NCBI RefSeq assembly: GCF_022965805.1
Contig: NC_133105.1
Span: 32,120,447 to 32,184,446, forward strand
Direction of reading: 5' to 3'
Source of the DNA: Primulina eburnea
Taxonomy: Eukaryota; Streptophyta; Magnoliopsida; Lamiales; Gesneriaceae
DNA length: 64,000 bases
Shown here: positions 22,601-33,494 of the stretch, piece after piece
How positions within the stretch are numbered: position 1 is the stretch's first letter
Layout of the letters: the number at the start of each line of letters is the position of its first letter
Translations under genes and position numbers: made by a program
The notes under the pieces: generated by a model
What the model was told of the DNA's origin: nothing
The model's input: only the letters and a program-made list of their open reading frames with translations
Databases searched by the model: none

Positions 22601-24371
22601 GTAAGAATTGCTCGTACATTTCCTCAAAAATTCAGAGAAGGGGTCGAAGCTTTGGCACAGAAAATCCTTACGCCTTTTGCGAGAAATCCGTCCGTATGAT
22701 TTTGAATCCGACTTCGGTATTGAGTTCCTATCGACGTAGGCTACAACTGGACGTAAGTTTTGCTACGTTTTGACATGCTTTGAAATTATGATATTGTCAG
22801 AATTTAATGGAACTCATATATGTTGTTCTTGACATATTAGACATCATAGAATCGAAGTCAGATTAAGAAACGGACTGAATATGAAATTGTTATGATTTTC
22901 GGAGTAGTTTTGGAGCCGATTTGATATCAGAATTGAGTTGTTATTGATTATGAGATATTAGAATTGATATCTGACTGATATGATATGGCTGGATATATTG
23001 AGATTACGCCGTTATATTGTTGAAACAGAATTTGATTGAATTCTGATGATATGCAGTAGTGCTTGAGTGGTGTATTGATACTGTACCCTCAATATTGTCA
23101 TTGTCAGACTGAGTATTGACAGGCTTGGGGTTCGAGACTTCGACAGAGTCAGAATATCAGAAAGAAAGGTATAAATTAATGTTGAGTTGGGATTGCACAA
23201 CTCGAGTGAGGTTTGACTCGAGTCTCCCTAAATCACATACTTTCATTCATTGCATTGATATTTGCAATTGATGAGACTTATGATTGTAATCTATTGATTT
23301 ATAGCCACTGCATGTAATGACTGCTGATTCGCTAGTCATTGATTGATTTGCTTAGATACTGATTGCATGTATTGATTACGGATTCGTTGAGTCATAGGCT
23401 GATTCGCCTAGTCACCGGCTGATTCGTCGGGTTATTGACTGATTCGTCTTATTATCGGCTGATTCGCCTAGTCACTGGCTGATTCGTCTGGTTATTGACT
23501 GATTCGTCTTATTATAGGCTGATTCGCCTAGTCACCGGCTGATTCGTCTGGTTATTGACTGATTCGTCTAAACTTAAGCTGATTCGCTTAACTACAGGCT
23601 GAGTTGTCCGGTTGTTGGCTGATTCGCCTAATTACCGGGTGATTCGTCTGGTTATTGACTGAGTCGTCAATTCTGCGGCTGATTCGCCCAGACACTGGTT
23701 ATATTAATTATATCGATGCCGTTTAGGGATTGATTCATTCCTATCGACTGAGATTCGATATAATTACCTATATCCAGACATCGAGATCCCTAGGTTAGAG
23801 TTGAGTCGAGTCTGAGACGACGCGTCAGTGGAGTCGAGTCTGAGACGACGCGTCGGTTGAGTTGAGTCGGATATGACATGTTGATTTACATTGTTTATAT
23901 CATTCATGATTATTGAATGCTTGATATTGATTTATGTATTCTGATTTTATACAGGTTAAGAATATTTCTTATATATGCTTTTGTATATGCTTTTATATGA
24001 TTGCATGTATACATTGTTTATACTGCGATATTTATATCTCACCGGAGTTATCCGGATGTTGTCTTGTTTTGTATGTGTGCATGACAACAGGTGGGGCTGG
24101 ATCTGGGTCAAGAAGTGGATGAGAGAAGATTAGATAGCGTGGAGATCCGGGCTTCAAAGCAACATAGGATTCAGCACTGATATGTAGTTGAACCTAGTTG
24201 AAATTCTTGTAGATAACACAAGATTTGTATGTTCACGTTTAATATGTAATTTGAGTAAATTACATTACGTTTCCGCGTTGTGTTTTAAAAAAAAAATTTA
24301 GACCCTGTTTTATAATTGATTAATTAGTCCCAATGATGATTAAGATCATGATTAGCGTCCGGGTCCCAACA
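22147..24371 (+). repeat. Element B 3' LTR (2225 bp)
   Basis: It is nearly identical to 9301-11450. The extra length comes from a TA expansion (22542-22600) and a duplicated segment containing GAGACGACGCGTC (about 23815-23870). It ends GTCCCAACA, followed by the AGCTT target copy. Confidence 0.95.
22542..22600. repeat. (TA)n microsatellite at the LTR TATA position
   Basis: About 59 bp of nearly pure alternating AT replaces the roughly 10-bp TATA run of the 5' LTR (9695-9705). It gives rise to Ile-Tyr repeat reading frames on the minus strand, which are not genes. Confidence 0.95.
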
Positions 24372-25949
24372 AGCTTGTCCATTCGATTGAGGATGGTATG
24401 CTAGTGCCACCTTGTGCTTCACATTGTATTTAGCCAAAAGTGAGTTTAAATTTCAATTGCAAAAATGCGTACCTTCGTGACTTATGATGGCTCTCGGCGT
24501 TCCAAACCTGGTGAAGATGTTTTTATGCACAAATTTTACTACAACATGAGAGTCATTAGTGTTGGTGGCGATTGCTTCCACCCATTTCGACACATAATCA
24601 ACAGCTAGAAGAATGTAAGAATTACCAAAAGAAGGGGGAAAAGGTCCCATGAAATCTATACCCCAAACGTCAAAAAGTTCCACTTCCAAAACATTTGTCA
24701 GTGGTAACTCGTGACGCCTCGAGATGTTTCCTAACCTCTGGCATCTATCACATGATTTTACTAAGGTATAACTATCTTTAAACAAACTAGGCCAATAGAA
24801 ATCAGATTGCAATACCTTAGCTGCTGTTCGTGATGCTCCAAAGTGTCCACCATATGGTGAAGAATGACACTTTTCCAAAATTTGCTGGGCTTCGAGACCC
24901 TCCACGCACCTCCTAATCACTTGGTCAGCACACCTCTTGTACACAAATGGGTCGTCCCAATAATAAAACTTGATATCATGGACAAAATTCTTCTTTTGAT
25001 GATAGCTCAGGTCTGGAGGAAGGGTGCCACAGGACAAAAAATTTGCAATATCAGCAAACCAAGGAATTAGAGTGTTTACCTCAAAGAGTTGCTCATCCAG
25101 AAAAGTTTCCTGTATAGCTCCCTCTTCTTTCTTCTCCTCTAACTCAAGCCTCGACAAATGATCAGCTACCTGATTCTCACTACTTTTTTTATCCTTGACC
25201 TCAAAGTCAAATTCTTTTAGTATCAAAATCCACCTTATCAAGCGTGGTTTTGCATCTTTCTTAGCAAAAAGGTAGCGAATAGCTGCATGGTCAGTGAAAA
25301 CGATTACCTTTGTGCCAATCAAATAGGGTCTGAATTTGTCGAAGGAAAATACTACTGCAAGCATCTCTTTTTCGGTCGTAGTGTAATTCTGCTGAGCAGC
25401 ATCCGTGCTTGCGTAGTAGATCGCCCTAAACATCTTGTCTCTTCTTTGGCCTAATACAGCGCCCACTGCATAGTCACTTGCATCACACATTAGCTCGAAG
25501 GGCTCCTTCCAGTCCGGTACTATCATGATCGGTGCGGTCACCAATGCCATTTTAATCTTCTCGAATGCCTGCAAACAATCATCATCAAATATAAAAGTCG
25601 ACTCTTTTTCAAGCAAGTTACACAGGGGTTTAGTAATTTTAGAAAAGTCTCTAATAAATCTACGATAGAACCCCGCATGTCCGAGAAAACTCCATATTCC
25701 TTTGAAGTTCTTTGGTGGGGGGAGTTTTTCGATCGCCACGACTTTAGCTCGGTCCACCTCTAATCCCTTGGACGACACTTTATGTCCGAGAACAATACCC
25801 TCTTGGACCATGAAATGGAATTTCTCCCAGTTAAGAACTAAGTTCCTTTCTTGGCATCTCTGCAAAACAAGGGATAGGTTGTGTAAACAGTGATCAAATG
25901 AAGAGCCAAATACCGAGAAGTCGTCCATGAAGACTTCCCATGTCTGCAA
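24372..25949 (-). pseudogene. Element A RT C-terminus, RNase H and integrase N-terminal half
   Basis: A 498-residue open frame (24453-25949) starts at the RT catalytic strand [11 protein letters not shown]. It continues through the RT thumb ([13 protein letters not shown]) and RNase H ([27 protein letters not shown]) to the integrase zinc finger ([10 protein letters not shown]...CDRCQRLG) and catalytic core ([12 protein letters not shown]). At the second catalytic position the sequence reads IISHEGTHF, so the expected Asp is His. A stop follows, then the reading resumes weakly to the B insertion at 24376. The missing remainder is at 8919-9300 and 6542-6758. Confidence 0.9.
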
Positions 25950-26463
25950 AGATGGTCATCATGCACCTCTGGAAAGTGGCAGGTGCATTGCATAGCCCAA
26001 ACGGCATCCTCCTAAAGGCAAACGTGCCATAGGGACACGTGAAAGTGGTCTTCTCCTGATCTTCTGGGGCTATAGCAATTTGGTTATAACCTGAATAGCC
26101 ATCTAAAAAGCAATAATGACAATAACCAGCAAGTCTATCTAGCATCTGATCAATAAAAGGCAGTGGAAAATGATCCTTACGTGTGGCATTGTTTAACTTT
26201 CTATAATCAATACATACTCTCCAACCGGTAGCAGTGCGAGTAGATATCAGTTCATCATTTTCGTTTCTAACCACAGTTATTCCACCCTTCTTCGGTACAA
26301 CTTGTACAGGAGACACCCAACTACTATCAGAAATGGCATAAATCACAATAGCATTTAGTAATTTCAGTACCTCATTTTTCACAACCTCTTTCATTGTTGG
26401 ATTCAATCGCCTCTGGTGATCCACAGAAGGAGTATATGACTCCTCCATCAAAATTTTATGCAT
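25894..26463 (-). pseudogene. Element A reverse transcriptase, N-terminal part
   Basis: A 189-residue frame holds the RT fingers and palm: DHQRRLNPTMKEVVKNEVLKLL, WVSPVQVVPKKGG, WRVCIDYRKLNNATRKDHFPLPFIDQMLDRLAG and MPFGLCNAPATFQRCM. It overlaps the next frame by 56 bases. A small deletion just before the FMDDF strand causes the frameshift. The sequence is of the Athila/Tat type. Confidence 0.9.
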
Positions 26464-26476
26464 GCATATAGTGGGG

Positions 26477-27661
26477 CTAATTCCCCCTAATATCAGAAAT
26501 CGACCATCCTAAAGCAGTTTTAAATTTCCTCAATTCTCTCAATAATTTATCCTTTTCAGTACAAGTAAGAGAGGAAGATATGATTACCGGATATGTCGAG
26601 TTTTCACCTAAGAATGCATAACAAAGGTGGCTTGGCAGTTCCTTTAAGTCAGGAGAAGGTGCTTTTACCTCAATTTCCTCATTTTCATTCAACTCTTCAG
26701 GCGGTACATCCTTACTCCTTTCTCTCTTTGATCCATCAAGAGCCACGAGTTGCTCTTTCACTTCCCAGTCGTCTTCATCAGCAGTTCCTGCAGCACCTAT
26801 CAAACAGCTCTCCAGGGGATCCCTAGTTTCTGCACAATCAAAAGACATACATGAGTCTAAAATATCAATGCTTTTAAAAGTGCTTACCTCATTTGACTCC
26901 TTCATGGCGTGATAGATATTAAAAATGACAGCTTCTCCTCCAACTCTCAGGGTGAGTTCACCCTTGTGCACGTCTATCAAATCCCTTCCAGTTGCCAAAA
27001 ACGGTCTCCCAAAGATTAGTGAAGCATCATGATCCTCTTCCTTGTCTAAAATCACAAAATCAGCAGGAAAAATGAATTTATCCACTTTTACCAATACATC
27101 TTCGACGATCCCACGTGGATACGTGAGACTTCTGTCCGCAAGCTGCAAGGTGATCGTGGTTGGTTTAACCTCTCCAAGCTCCAATTCCCTGTAAATAGAA
27201 AATGGCATCAAATTAATACTCGCTCCTAAATCACATAAAGCTTTACTACATTTAGAACCACCAATAAAGCAAGGAATAGTAAAACTCCGTGGATCTTTTA
27301 ATTTCTGTGGTAGCTTCTTCTGCAGTATGGCACTACACTCTTCGGTAAGGTTCACAGTCTCAAACTCCTGCAGCTTCCTCTTCTTAGACATCACATCTTT
27401 GATAAACAATGCATAATTCGGCATTCGCTCCAAAGCATCAGCAAATGGTATGTTGATGTGTATCTTCTTAAAAATCTCCAAAAATTTTGCAATCATCCAA
27501 TTTTTTCTTTTTGAATCTCTGAGGGTATGGAAGGGTCGGTTTATAAACTGGAGGTTGTTCAACTTCCACTTCTGTCTTGGATTCCTCATTTTTGCTTTCT
27601 TCAACTGTCTTCTCACTTTACACTCTATCTTTAGGAATTTGTACCTCCAATTCCTTTCCAC
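26477..27661 (-). pseudogene. Element A gag C-terminus and aspartic protease
   Basis: A 394-residue frame carries the gag tail (FADALERMPNYALFIKDVMSKKRKL), then the protease with CDLGASINLMP near residue 145, then FVILDKEEDHDASLIFGRPFL. These blocks are characteristic of plant Athila-like elements, whose protease has DLGAS in place of DTGA. It is separated from RT by a frameshift or stop and from gag by a frameshift near 27655. Confidence 0.9.
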
Positions 27662-28295
27662 TTCTCAGGGTGACTGCCTTGCACTGCTCTTTCGGGTTAA
27701 CCTTGGTGTTACTAGGAAATTGACCCCTATTCTGGTCTCTTAATGCGGTAGCCAACTATCCAATTTGAGTTTCCAAAGATTTCATTGTGGCACCCATATT
27801 TCCCATGTGAGTTTCCATATTGTCAAGGAGAGATTCAGTCCGTGCCATCCTCTTGCCGGACTCAGCAACAAATGTTCCTACTAAATCCTCAAATGAAGGC
27901 TTTCCTTCCCCCTTTGATGTATTGAAACCCGGTGGAGGATTCAACACATTCTTATTATTTGCAAAAGAAAAATTTTCATGATTTCTTAATCCTGGATGAT
28001 AAACATTAGGGGGAGGGTTACCTCGATATCCTCCAAATCCTCCAAAGTTTCTGTTGTTGACGTACTGAGCTTCTTCAGGAATAGATTTTTCTTCAGCCAC
28101 AATTGATGGACTCTCAGTTTCTGATATGCTCACTTTGTTCATAGCTGCGAGTTGTGTGGTCAGTGCTGATACCTGTGCAGTGAGTGACGTAATGGGATCC
28201 ACAGCATAAACTCTAGCTGTCCTTTTTGCTCCTGCCCTTTCTGACGGCCACTGGTAGCTATTTATTGTCACTAAAAGAAAATCTGGCTTCAACAA

Positions 28296-28910
28296 CACAT
28301 AAAAGACAACAGTTTTTACAAAAAACTGTTGTGGTTTATCTTTTAACAACGGTTTCAAGAAAAACCGATGTCATAGGCTCAAAAAACCCGCTCAAAGACA
28401 ACAGTTTCTTAAAAACTGTTGTCATTGATATGGATACGACAACGGTTTTTAAAAATCCTTGTCTATTAGCGTGTTTTTTTGGCTACGACAACGGTTTTAA
28501 AAACCGTTGTCTATTATTGTGTTTTTTTTGTCTACGACAACAGTTTTAAAAAATCGTTGTCTATTAGCGTGTTTTTTTTGGGCTACGACAACGATTTTTA
28601 GTAACCGTTGTCTATTTGCGTGTTTTTTTGGCCTACGACAACGGTTTTTAAAAACTGTTGTAGTAGCCCGAAAAAACACAATAATAAAAACCGTTGTGCA
28701 TGTTGCGAAATTATAAATCGGCGACGGTTTAATATAAACCTTCGCTAAATTTAGCTACAGTTAAAGAAAACCCGTCGCATGTTTAAAACTAGCGACAGTT
28801 ATTCTACAAACCGTCGCTAAATTTAGCGACATCCATATATAAACCGTCGCCAAATCAATAATAAACCGTCGCCGATTTACAATTCGGCGACGGGTCATGT
28901 AAAACCGTCG
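28296..28910. repeat. CACTA left subterminal arrays
   Basis: Repeated palindromes of the form ACAACGG...CCGTTGT with A/T-rich centres occupy about 28296-28700, spaced 50-60 bp apart. From about 28720 a second palindrome type, GCGACGG...CCGTCGC, takes over. They are likely transposase binding sites by analogy with known CACTA subterminal repeats. Confidence 0.8.
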
Positions 28911-29280
28911 CTATTTTCAAAAAATTCGCTACCCCCTAAGTTTCCCACCATTTTCTTTCACCACTCTCTATAAATACTAGCAAATTTGCTTCAATTTCTT
29001 CCACATCACTTCAAAACCATTAAAATGTTTCTCACTTAAACAATTTTAGAACTTCACAACACTTCAAATTTTTATCTATTACACGATTTTACCACTTTAC
29101 AACACTTAAATTTTTTATCTCTTACACGATTTTTTTACCACTTTACAACAATTAAAATTTTTATCTCTTACACACGATTTTATTATGCACGACTTTTAAA
29201 TTTTTTAATCTTTTACACGATTGTACCAATTCAAACCACAAATTTATTAAATTCTTAATTTTTTTTTATTTTACGTAAAC
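28911..29280. other. CACTA central spacer
   Basis: This AT-rich, T- and CACTT-rich sequence has short imperfect repeats of TTTTATCTCTTACACGATTTT. No ORF or palindrome array was found. Confidence 0.7.
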
Positions 29281-29640
29281 TATTAGCGACGGAATATGAA
29301 AACCGTCGCTATATAGAGACGGTTTTGCACATAAAGACCGCCGCTAAATGAGCCACGGTAATTAGTAAACCGTCGCTAAAGTTAGCGACGGAACGGTTAA
29401 TTAGCGACGGTGGTTGTATGCTAACCGTCGCAAATATTGTAGTTTCGACTTCATTACAAAACTGTCGTCGTTGGTAGAAAATACAACGGTTTAACATCGT
29501 TGCAAAACCGTTGTCGTTGGTAGAAAAGACAACGGTTTTAAACCGTTGTCGTTGAAGACACTTTCAACAACACCCTCAGTTACAACAGTCGAAAATGGCC
29601 TACAACAACGGATTTTATCCGTTGTCGTATGGCGTTTTTG
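29281..29640. repeat. CACTA right subterminal arrays
   Basis: These mirror the left side. GCGACGG/CCGTCGC palindromes lie at about 29285-29430, followed by ACAACGG/CCGTTGT palindromes to 29635. The two motif types therefore occur in mirror order across the element. Confidence 0.8.
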
Positions 29641-30299
29641 TAGTAGTGTGTCATCTGTTCGAGCAAGTCATAAGCTTGCTCAGGAGATTTGGCAAAGATC
29701 GTGCCACCAGCTGCAGCATCCACTGTTCCTCTTGTTTGCCCATTTAGACCGTTGTAGAATAATTCAATTTGTACCTAGTCTTCGAAACCATGATTTGGGC
29801 ACTTTCTCAACAACTCCCTGTATCTTTCCCATGCCTCATACAATTGTTCAAAATCAGTCTGCCTGAACGTGCTAATCTCAATCTTCAACTGTGCAGACTT
29901 TGCAGGAGGAAAATATTTTTCCAGAAGTTTTGTCGCCAGCTCATGCCATGTCATGATTCTTCCCAAGGGGAGCGATTGGAGCCATCCTCGAGCTTGATCC
30001 CTAAGAGAAAACGGAAACAAACACAATCTAATAATATCATCAGGAGCATTATTAATCTTTACCGTATCCGTTATCTCCAAGAAGGTTCTCAGTTGGGCGT
30101 GAGGATCAGAGGTGGCTGTCCCAGCAAACTGGTTTTGCTGCACCATATTGATTAAAGCTGCCTTCAATTCAAATATATTGGCGTTGATTGTCCCTCTTTC
30201 AATACCAGAGTAATGATTGTTGATCATTGGTCAGAAGTGATCTCTGATAGGAATCGCCTCTGGCTGGGCGTGTCTGTCATTCTCTCTGTTCTCAGCCAT

Positions 30300-30542
30300 T
30301 GCTTGGATCTCTTCTCTTCTTGCTTTCCTCAATCTTCTCGCAGTTCTTTCGATCTCCGGATCAAAAATAAGCAAGTCAGAGTTTTGCGATCTTAGCATAC
30401 ACTGTCAAACAGGAAAAAATGAAAACCTTAATCAATATAAAACAAAATAAAAATAAAAGCTCTAAATTAAAATCTAGACTAATTGGTAACAATACTGATA
30501 TAAATTCAAATTTGACACTCCCCGGCAACGGCGCCAAAAACT
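30300..30542 (-). other. Element A leader with tRNA-Asp primer site
   Basis: On the minus strand TGGCGCCGTTGCCGGGGA (plus 30519-30536) is the primer site complementary to tRNA-Asp, known from Athila and related elements. The rest of the leader is A-rich with no ORF. Confidence 0.9.
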
Positions 30543-31340
30543 TGTTGCGAGTTTACACTACCGCAAGTGTACGGTTTCAAGTTTTAGTACTGGTTAGAGT
30601 ACAGGTATCGATCCCACGAAGAGTGTGTATAAAAATGTATATCAATTCTTGTAATTAAAATAGTCGAGACTTTATTTAGAAAAATCGAATAAAGTTTGGT
30701 TTGGTTGAACGACTTAATTGAAAACAACGAAGTAATTAAATCACTGAATTGAGAGATAATTATGAAAGACAATATCTAGAGAAATGATTTCACAAAGTTT
30801 TCACGATAATTGTTCACAGTTTAATTTATATTCCTGAATTCCAATCATTTAATGGCCAAGAACACTTCGATTGTTTTATTCCCCCTTTCCCAAGTGACGA
30901 ATAAATTGTAACTATCAACTTCGATTCAATTATTCCTAATTAGAATCTACGTTTCATAGATAAATGCAAACAATGTTCTTACTAAGCCTCGCTAAAGTTA
31001 TACGCCTTCCGAACGCTATAAACATTTAACGATGTGTTCTAATGATCTATAATCCTAGTCCCTCTCCCGAGTTGTAGAGTTAATTAAACAACAAACAATT
31101 TATGGCCAGTAAATTGCAGTGCAGTAAACACAGAGAACACAAGTAAACATAAAAGGGAATTCAATCCTATAAAATAACCATGTCAAATCATCGTGTCCAC
31201 AAAGCTACATCATTCTCTAGAATGGGAGATTAGTTCATCACGAAATCGAAATACAAACGGCGCATACTTAAAGTTTTATACATTGACATATGAGAAAATA
31301 GAAATGCAAAAGACAGATAACAAATCCAAAGTGTCGTCTC
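30543..31340 (-). repeat. Element A 5' LTR, partial
   Basis: It starts on the plus strand with TGTTGCGAG, six bases after the primer site, so on the minus strand the LTR ends CTCGCAACA. It contains the CTACCGCAAGTGTACGG and GGTATCGATCCCACGA blocks that I recall from plant gypsy LTRs of this group. It is cut at 31340 by copia D2, and its continuation was not found in the window. Confidence 0.8.
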
Positions 31341-33494
31341 TGTGAAAGGTGATCGGTTACGGTGACCAGAAGCGCAACGGAAGTTTAAAAAATCAAATTT
31401 TATGTCAAAAATTTCGGCCACCACCTCATTTGTGCAACAAATACAATAAACACCAAAATGACATTCATAGTGTGTTTTAGAAGTTTACCTATCAATCACA
31501 AGGATTGATGATGGCTCCAACTAAGGTGTAAACACCTTAGCTCTTCAATGGATGAAGATCTACAAGCTCCACCTTTCTTTTGGACTCCTTTCTTCCAATC
31601 AAGCCCACCACCAACTAGGTAGATCCACCTTACACTTGCACTAGAAAATGTATGGCATTTTTCTTTGAGAAGTGAGTGTTTTTCTCCAACAATTGAAGAA
31701 CACAAAATGAAGGAAAAATTGGAGAGAAAAGTGTAAGAATTTCGGCCAAGAGGGAGTGTGGGAGGAGGGAAGGAAGACTAGCCTTGGTTGTGGGAAAAGG
31801 TGTTCCAAAAAGTTGCATGCCATGCCTTGAAAACTCAAAAAGTAGTCTCCCAACCTTTCACCTCCCATGCATGCATATTATATGGTTTTTAACAGATTAA
31901 AAACCATGGACTAAATTTATTTATCTCAAACATATTTGAGACTAATTAAACATTACTTGAATTTACCCAACTCCCACTAGTTAAATAATTAATTTAAATT
32001 GAGCTCTACAAGACTCAATATAATTTAATTAATTCAACACTTGAATTAATTTAATTATTTTGGACTCTACTAGGTCCACTAGTGTTTAATTAATTCAACA
32101 CTTGAATTAATTTAATTTAGTCCATAATAATGTTTATGAAAATCACAATTTTCAAATACATTATTCACTTAGCCTAATTTTAATTTAGGAACACTTCCAT
32201 AAATTAAAATTTACATTTCTCTCATAGAAGTCATACTTCTATTTTTCTTTACACTTATAAACTCATTTATAAGTCGTTCAACACATTGAACTAGTTTCTC
32301 CTTTATAGAAGTCATACTTCTAATTTTCCTTACGCTTATAAACTCCTTTATAAGCCGTTCAACACATTGAACTATTTTTTACTTCTCAACGGGATCTAGA
32401 AAGCTAGTACTTGTGTGGCCCTCAATGGTTCATTGATACAACTAGCCGTGGGTTCACATCTCCATGTGATTCGAACTAAACATGTCCTTATACGAGCATA
32501 CCCCAATTGCTCCATTCTTACTTATCAACTCCTTGATAACAAGAATGTCAGAACTCAAGTCTGATAGTACCCAACCAATCATGTTAAACGCCTAGCAGCA
32601 TCGCTTACATGATTCCCTAGGTATCAAATGATAGTGCCTGCAAGAACCATTCAATTATGGTTAGCGTACAGTACGGTCCCTTCAACTCATATATCCCGAC
32701 CGATTCGACAACCATTGGTTTATCGAGAGTTGTCAATGAATCGATAATATGTGTCATGTCGTAGTTGCATCAATGGTGTAATCTATGAAACACCTTTCAT
32801 AATTACAACCATACTCTGGCCAGAGATTTCGATCTACATACACATGATAACACATAGGATATCCATACCCGAAGTTAAGCGGTGAATCCCCGACTACAAT
32901 GCATCGACTCCTATGTGTTTCGACAGAACACCCAACCTTGCCACCTGATGACCCCATAAGAGTCGGTAAACAAGTCAAAGTGTAATTCTAGCACATAGAG
33001 TCTCAATGTTGTCCCGGGTCATAAGGACTAATTCTGTACAACCATAAACTAGGACATTTCCACTCGATAAGTGAGAACCACTTGGAAAGTCCTTTTATGG
33101 AGGGTTGTTCAGTGCACTCTACAAGGAGCACCTATCTGCATGTTCGGACATCACAATGTCCCCTACCAAAAGAAACATGGTACTCACATCGCAGATACTA
33201 GTATCGAACTCTAGCGGCCTATATCTTTCTTAGTGGCGGCTGAATCGACTAGGAACCGTTTAGAATATACAGTATTACAAATATGAGTTTCATGATACTC
33301 ATCATATGAGCATCTCATATTCTTTCTACTATTTGTATATTCAAGGGATTTATCTATGCAACTAGCATGGGTATACAGATAAAGATGTGCCATAATAATA
33401 ATTTCAAATATTATTAAAATAAAGATTGCTTATACATAGAGTTTCATTGTGAACACTCGGCCAACACTTGGCTCGATGGGCACCTACTCTAACA
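31341..33494 (-). repeat. D2 3' LTR (2154 bp)
   Basis: The termini on the minus strand are TGTTAGAGTAGG...CTTTCACA. It is closely similar throughout to the solo LTR 6759-8918. It holds no gene. Short frames in it have no recognisable motifs. Confidence 0.92.

Larger units (their letters stand above)
9301..24371 (+). mobile_element. Element B: Ty3/gypsy (Tekay-like), with nested element C
   Basis: The 5' LTR is 9301-11450 and the 3' LTR 22147-24371, both TGTAAGG...CAACA. A perfect 5-bp target duplication AGCTT lies at 9296-9300 and 24372-24376, inside the integrase of element A. The PBS is at 11453-11464 and a polypurine tract precedes the 3' LTR. Gag is recognisable and homologous to E1/E2 gag. 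The protease begins after the C insertion. RT and RNase H are largely missing, and integrase survives only as a decayed trace. Removing C leaves about 7.9 kb. Confidence 0.95.
28269..29648. mobile_element. Non-autonomous CACTA (En/Spm-type) transposon, 1380 bp
   Basis: The left end reads CACTAAAAGAAAA. The right end, reverse-complemented, reads CACTACTACAAAAA. Both are CACTA termini. A 3-bp target duplication TGT lies at 28266-28268 and 29649-29651. Removing the element restores the gag reading. No transposase is encoded. Long subterminal arrays of short palindromic motifs occupy both ends, as is usual for CACTA elements. Confidence 0.9.
27662..30299 (-). pseudogene. Element A gag, interrupted by a CACTA element
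   Basis: The first ATG (plus 30297-30299) gives MAENREND. After a TGA the reading goes on as the 150-residue frame 29775-30227, with LRDQARGWLQSLPLG and FPPAKSAQLKIEISTF. It is cut at 29649 by the CACTA insertion and resumes at 28265 with INSYQWPSERAGAKR. It ends near 27756 in a coiled segment and a TAG stop. The inverted fragment at 41775-42171 is a second copy of the middle section and confirms the join. Gag would form the core particle. Confidence 0.88.
6486..31340 (-). mobile_element. Element A: Athila-like Ty3/gypsy element, heavily interrupted
   Basis: Minus-strand pieces at 6486-6758, 8919-9300, 24372-28268 and 29649-31340 join into one gag-pro-RT-RH-IN order when four inserts are removed: B, the solo LTR, the CACTA element and TSD copies. 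The PBS matches tRNA-Asp, as known for Athila elements. Gag, the DLGAS protease and the FMDDF RT motif are of the Athila type. The 5' LTR begins at 30543 and is cut by copia D2 at 31340. The 3' LTR lies beyond the C-family LTR at the left and is not seen. Confidence 0.9.

Noticed and set aside
22380..22619. Ile-Tyr repeat ORFs
   Set aside because: They are translation of the TA microsatellite in the B 3' LTR.
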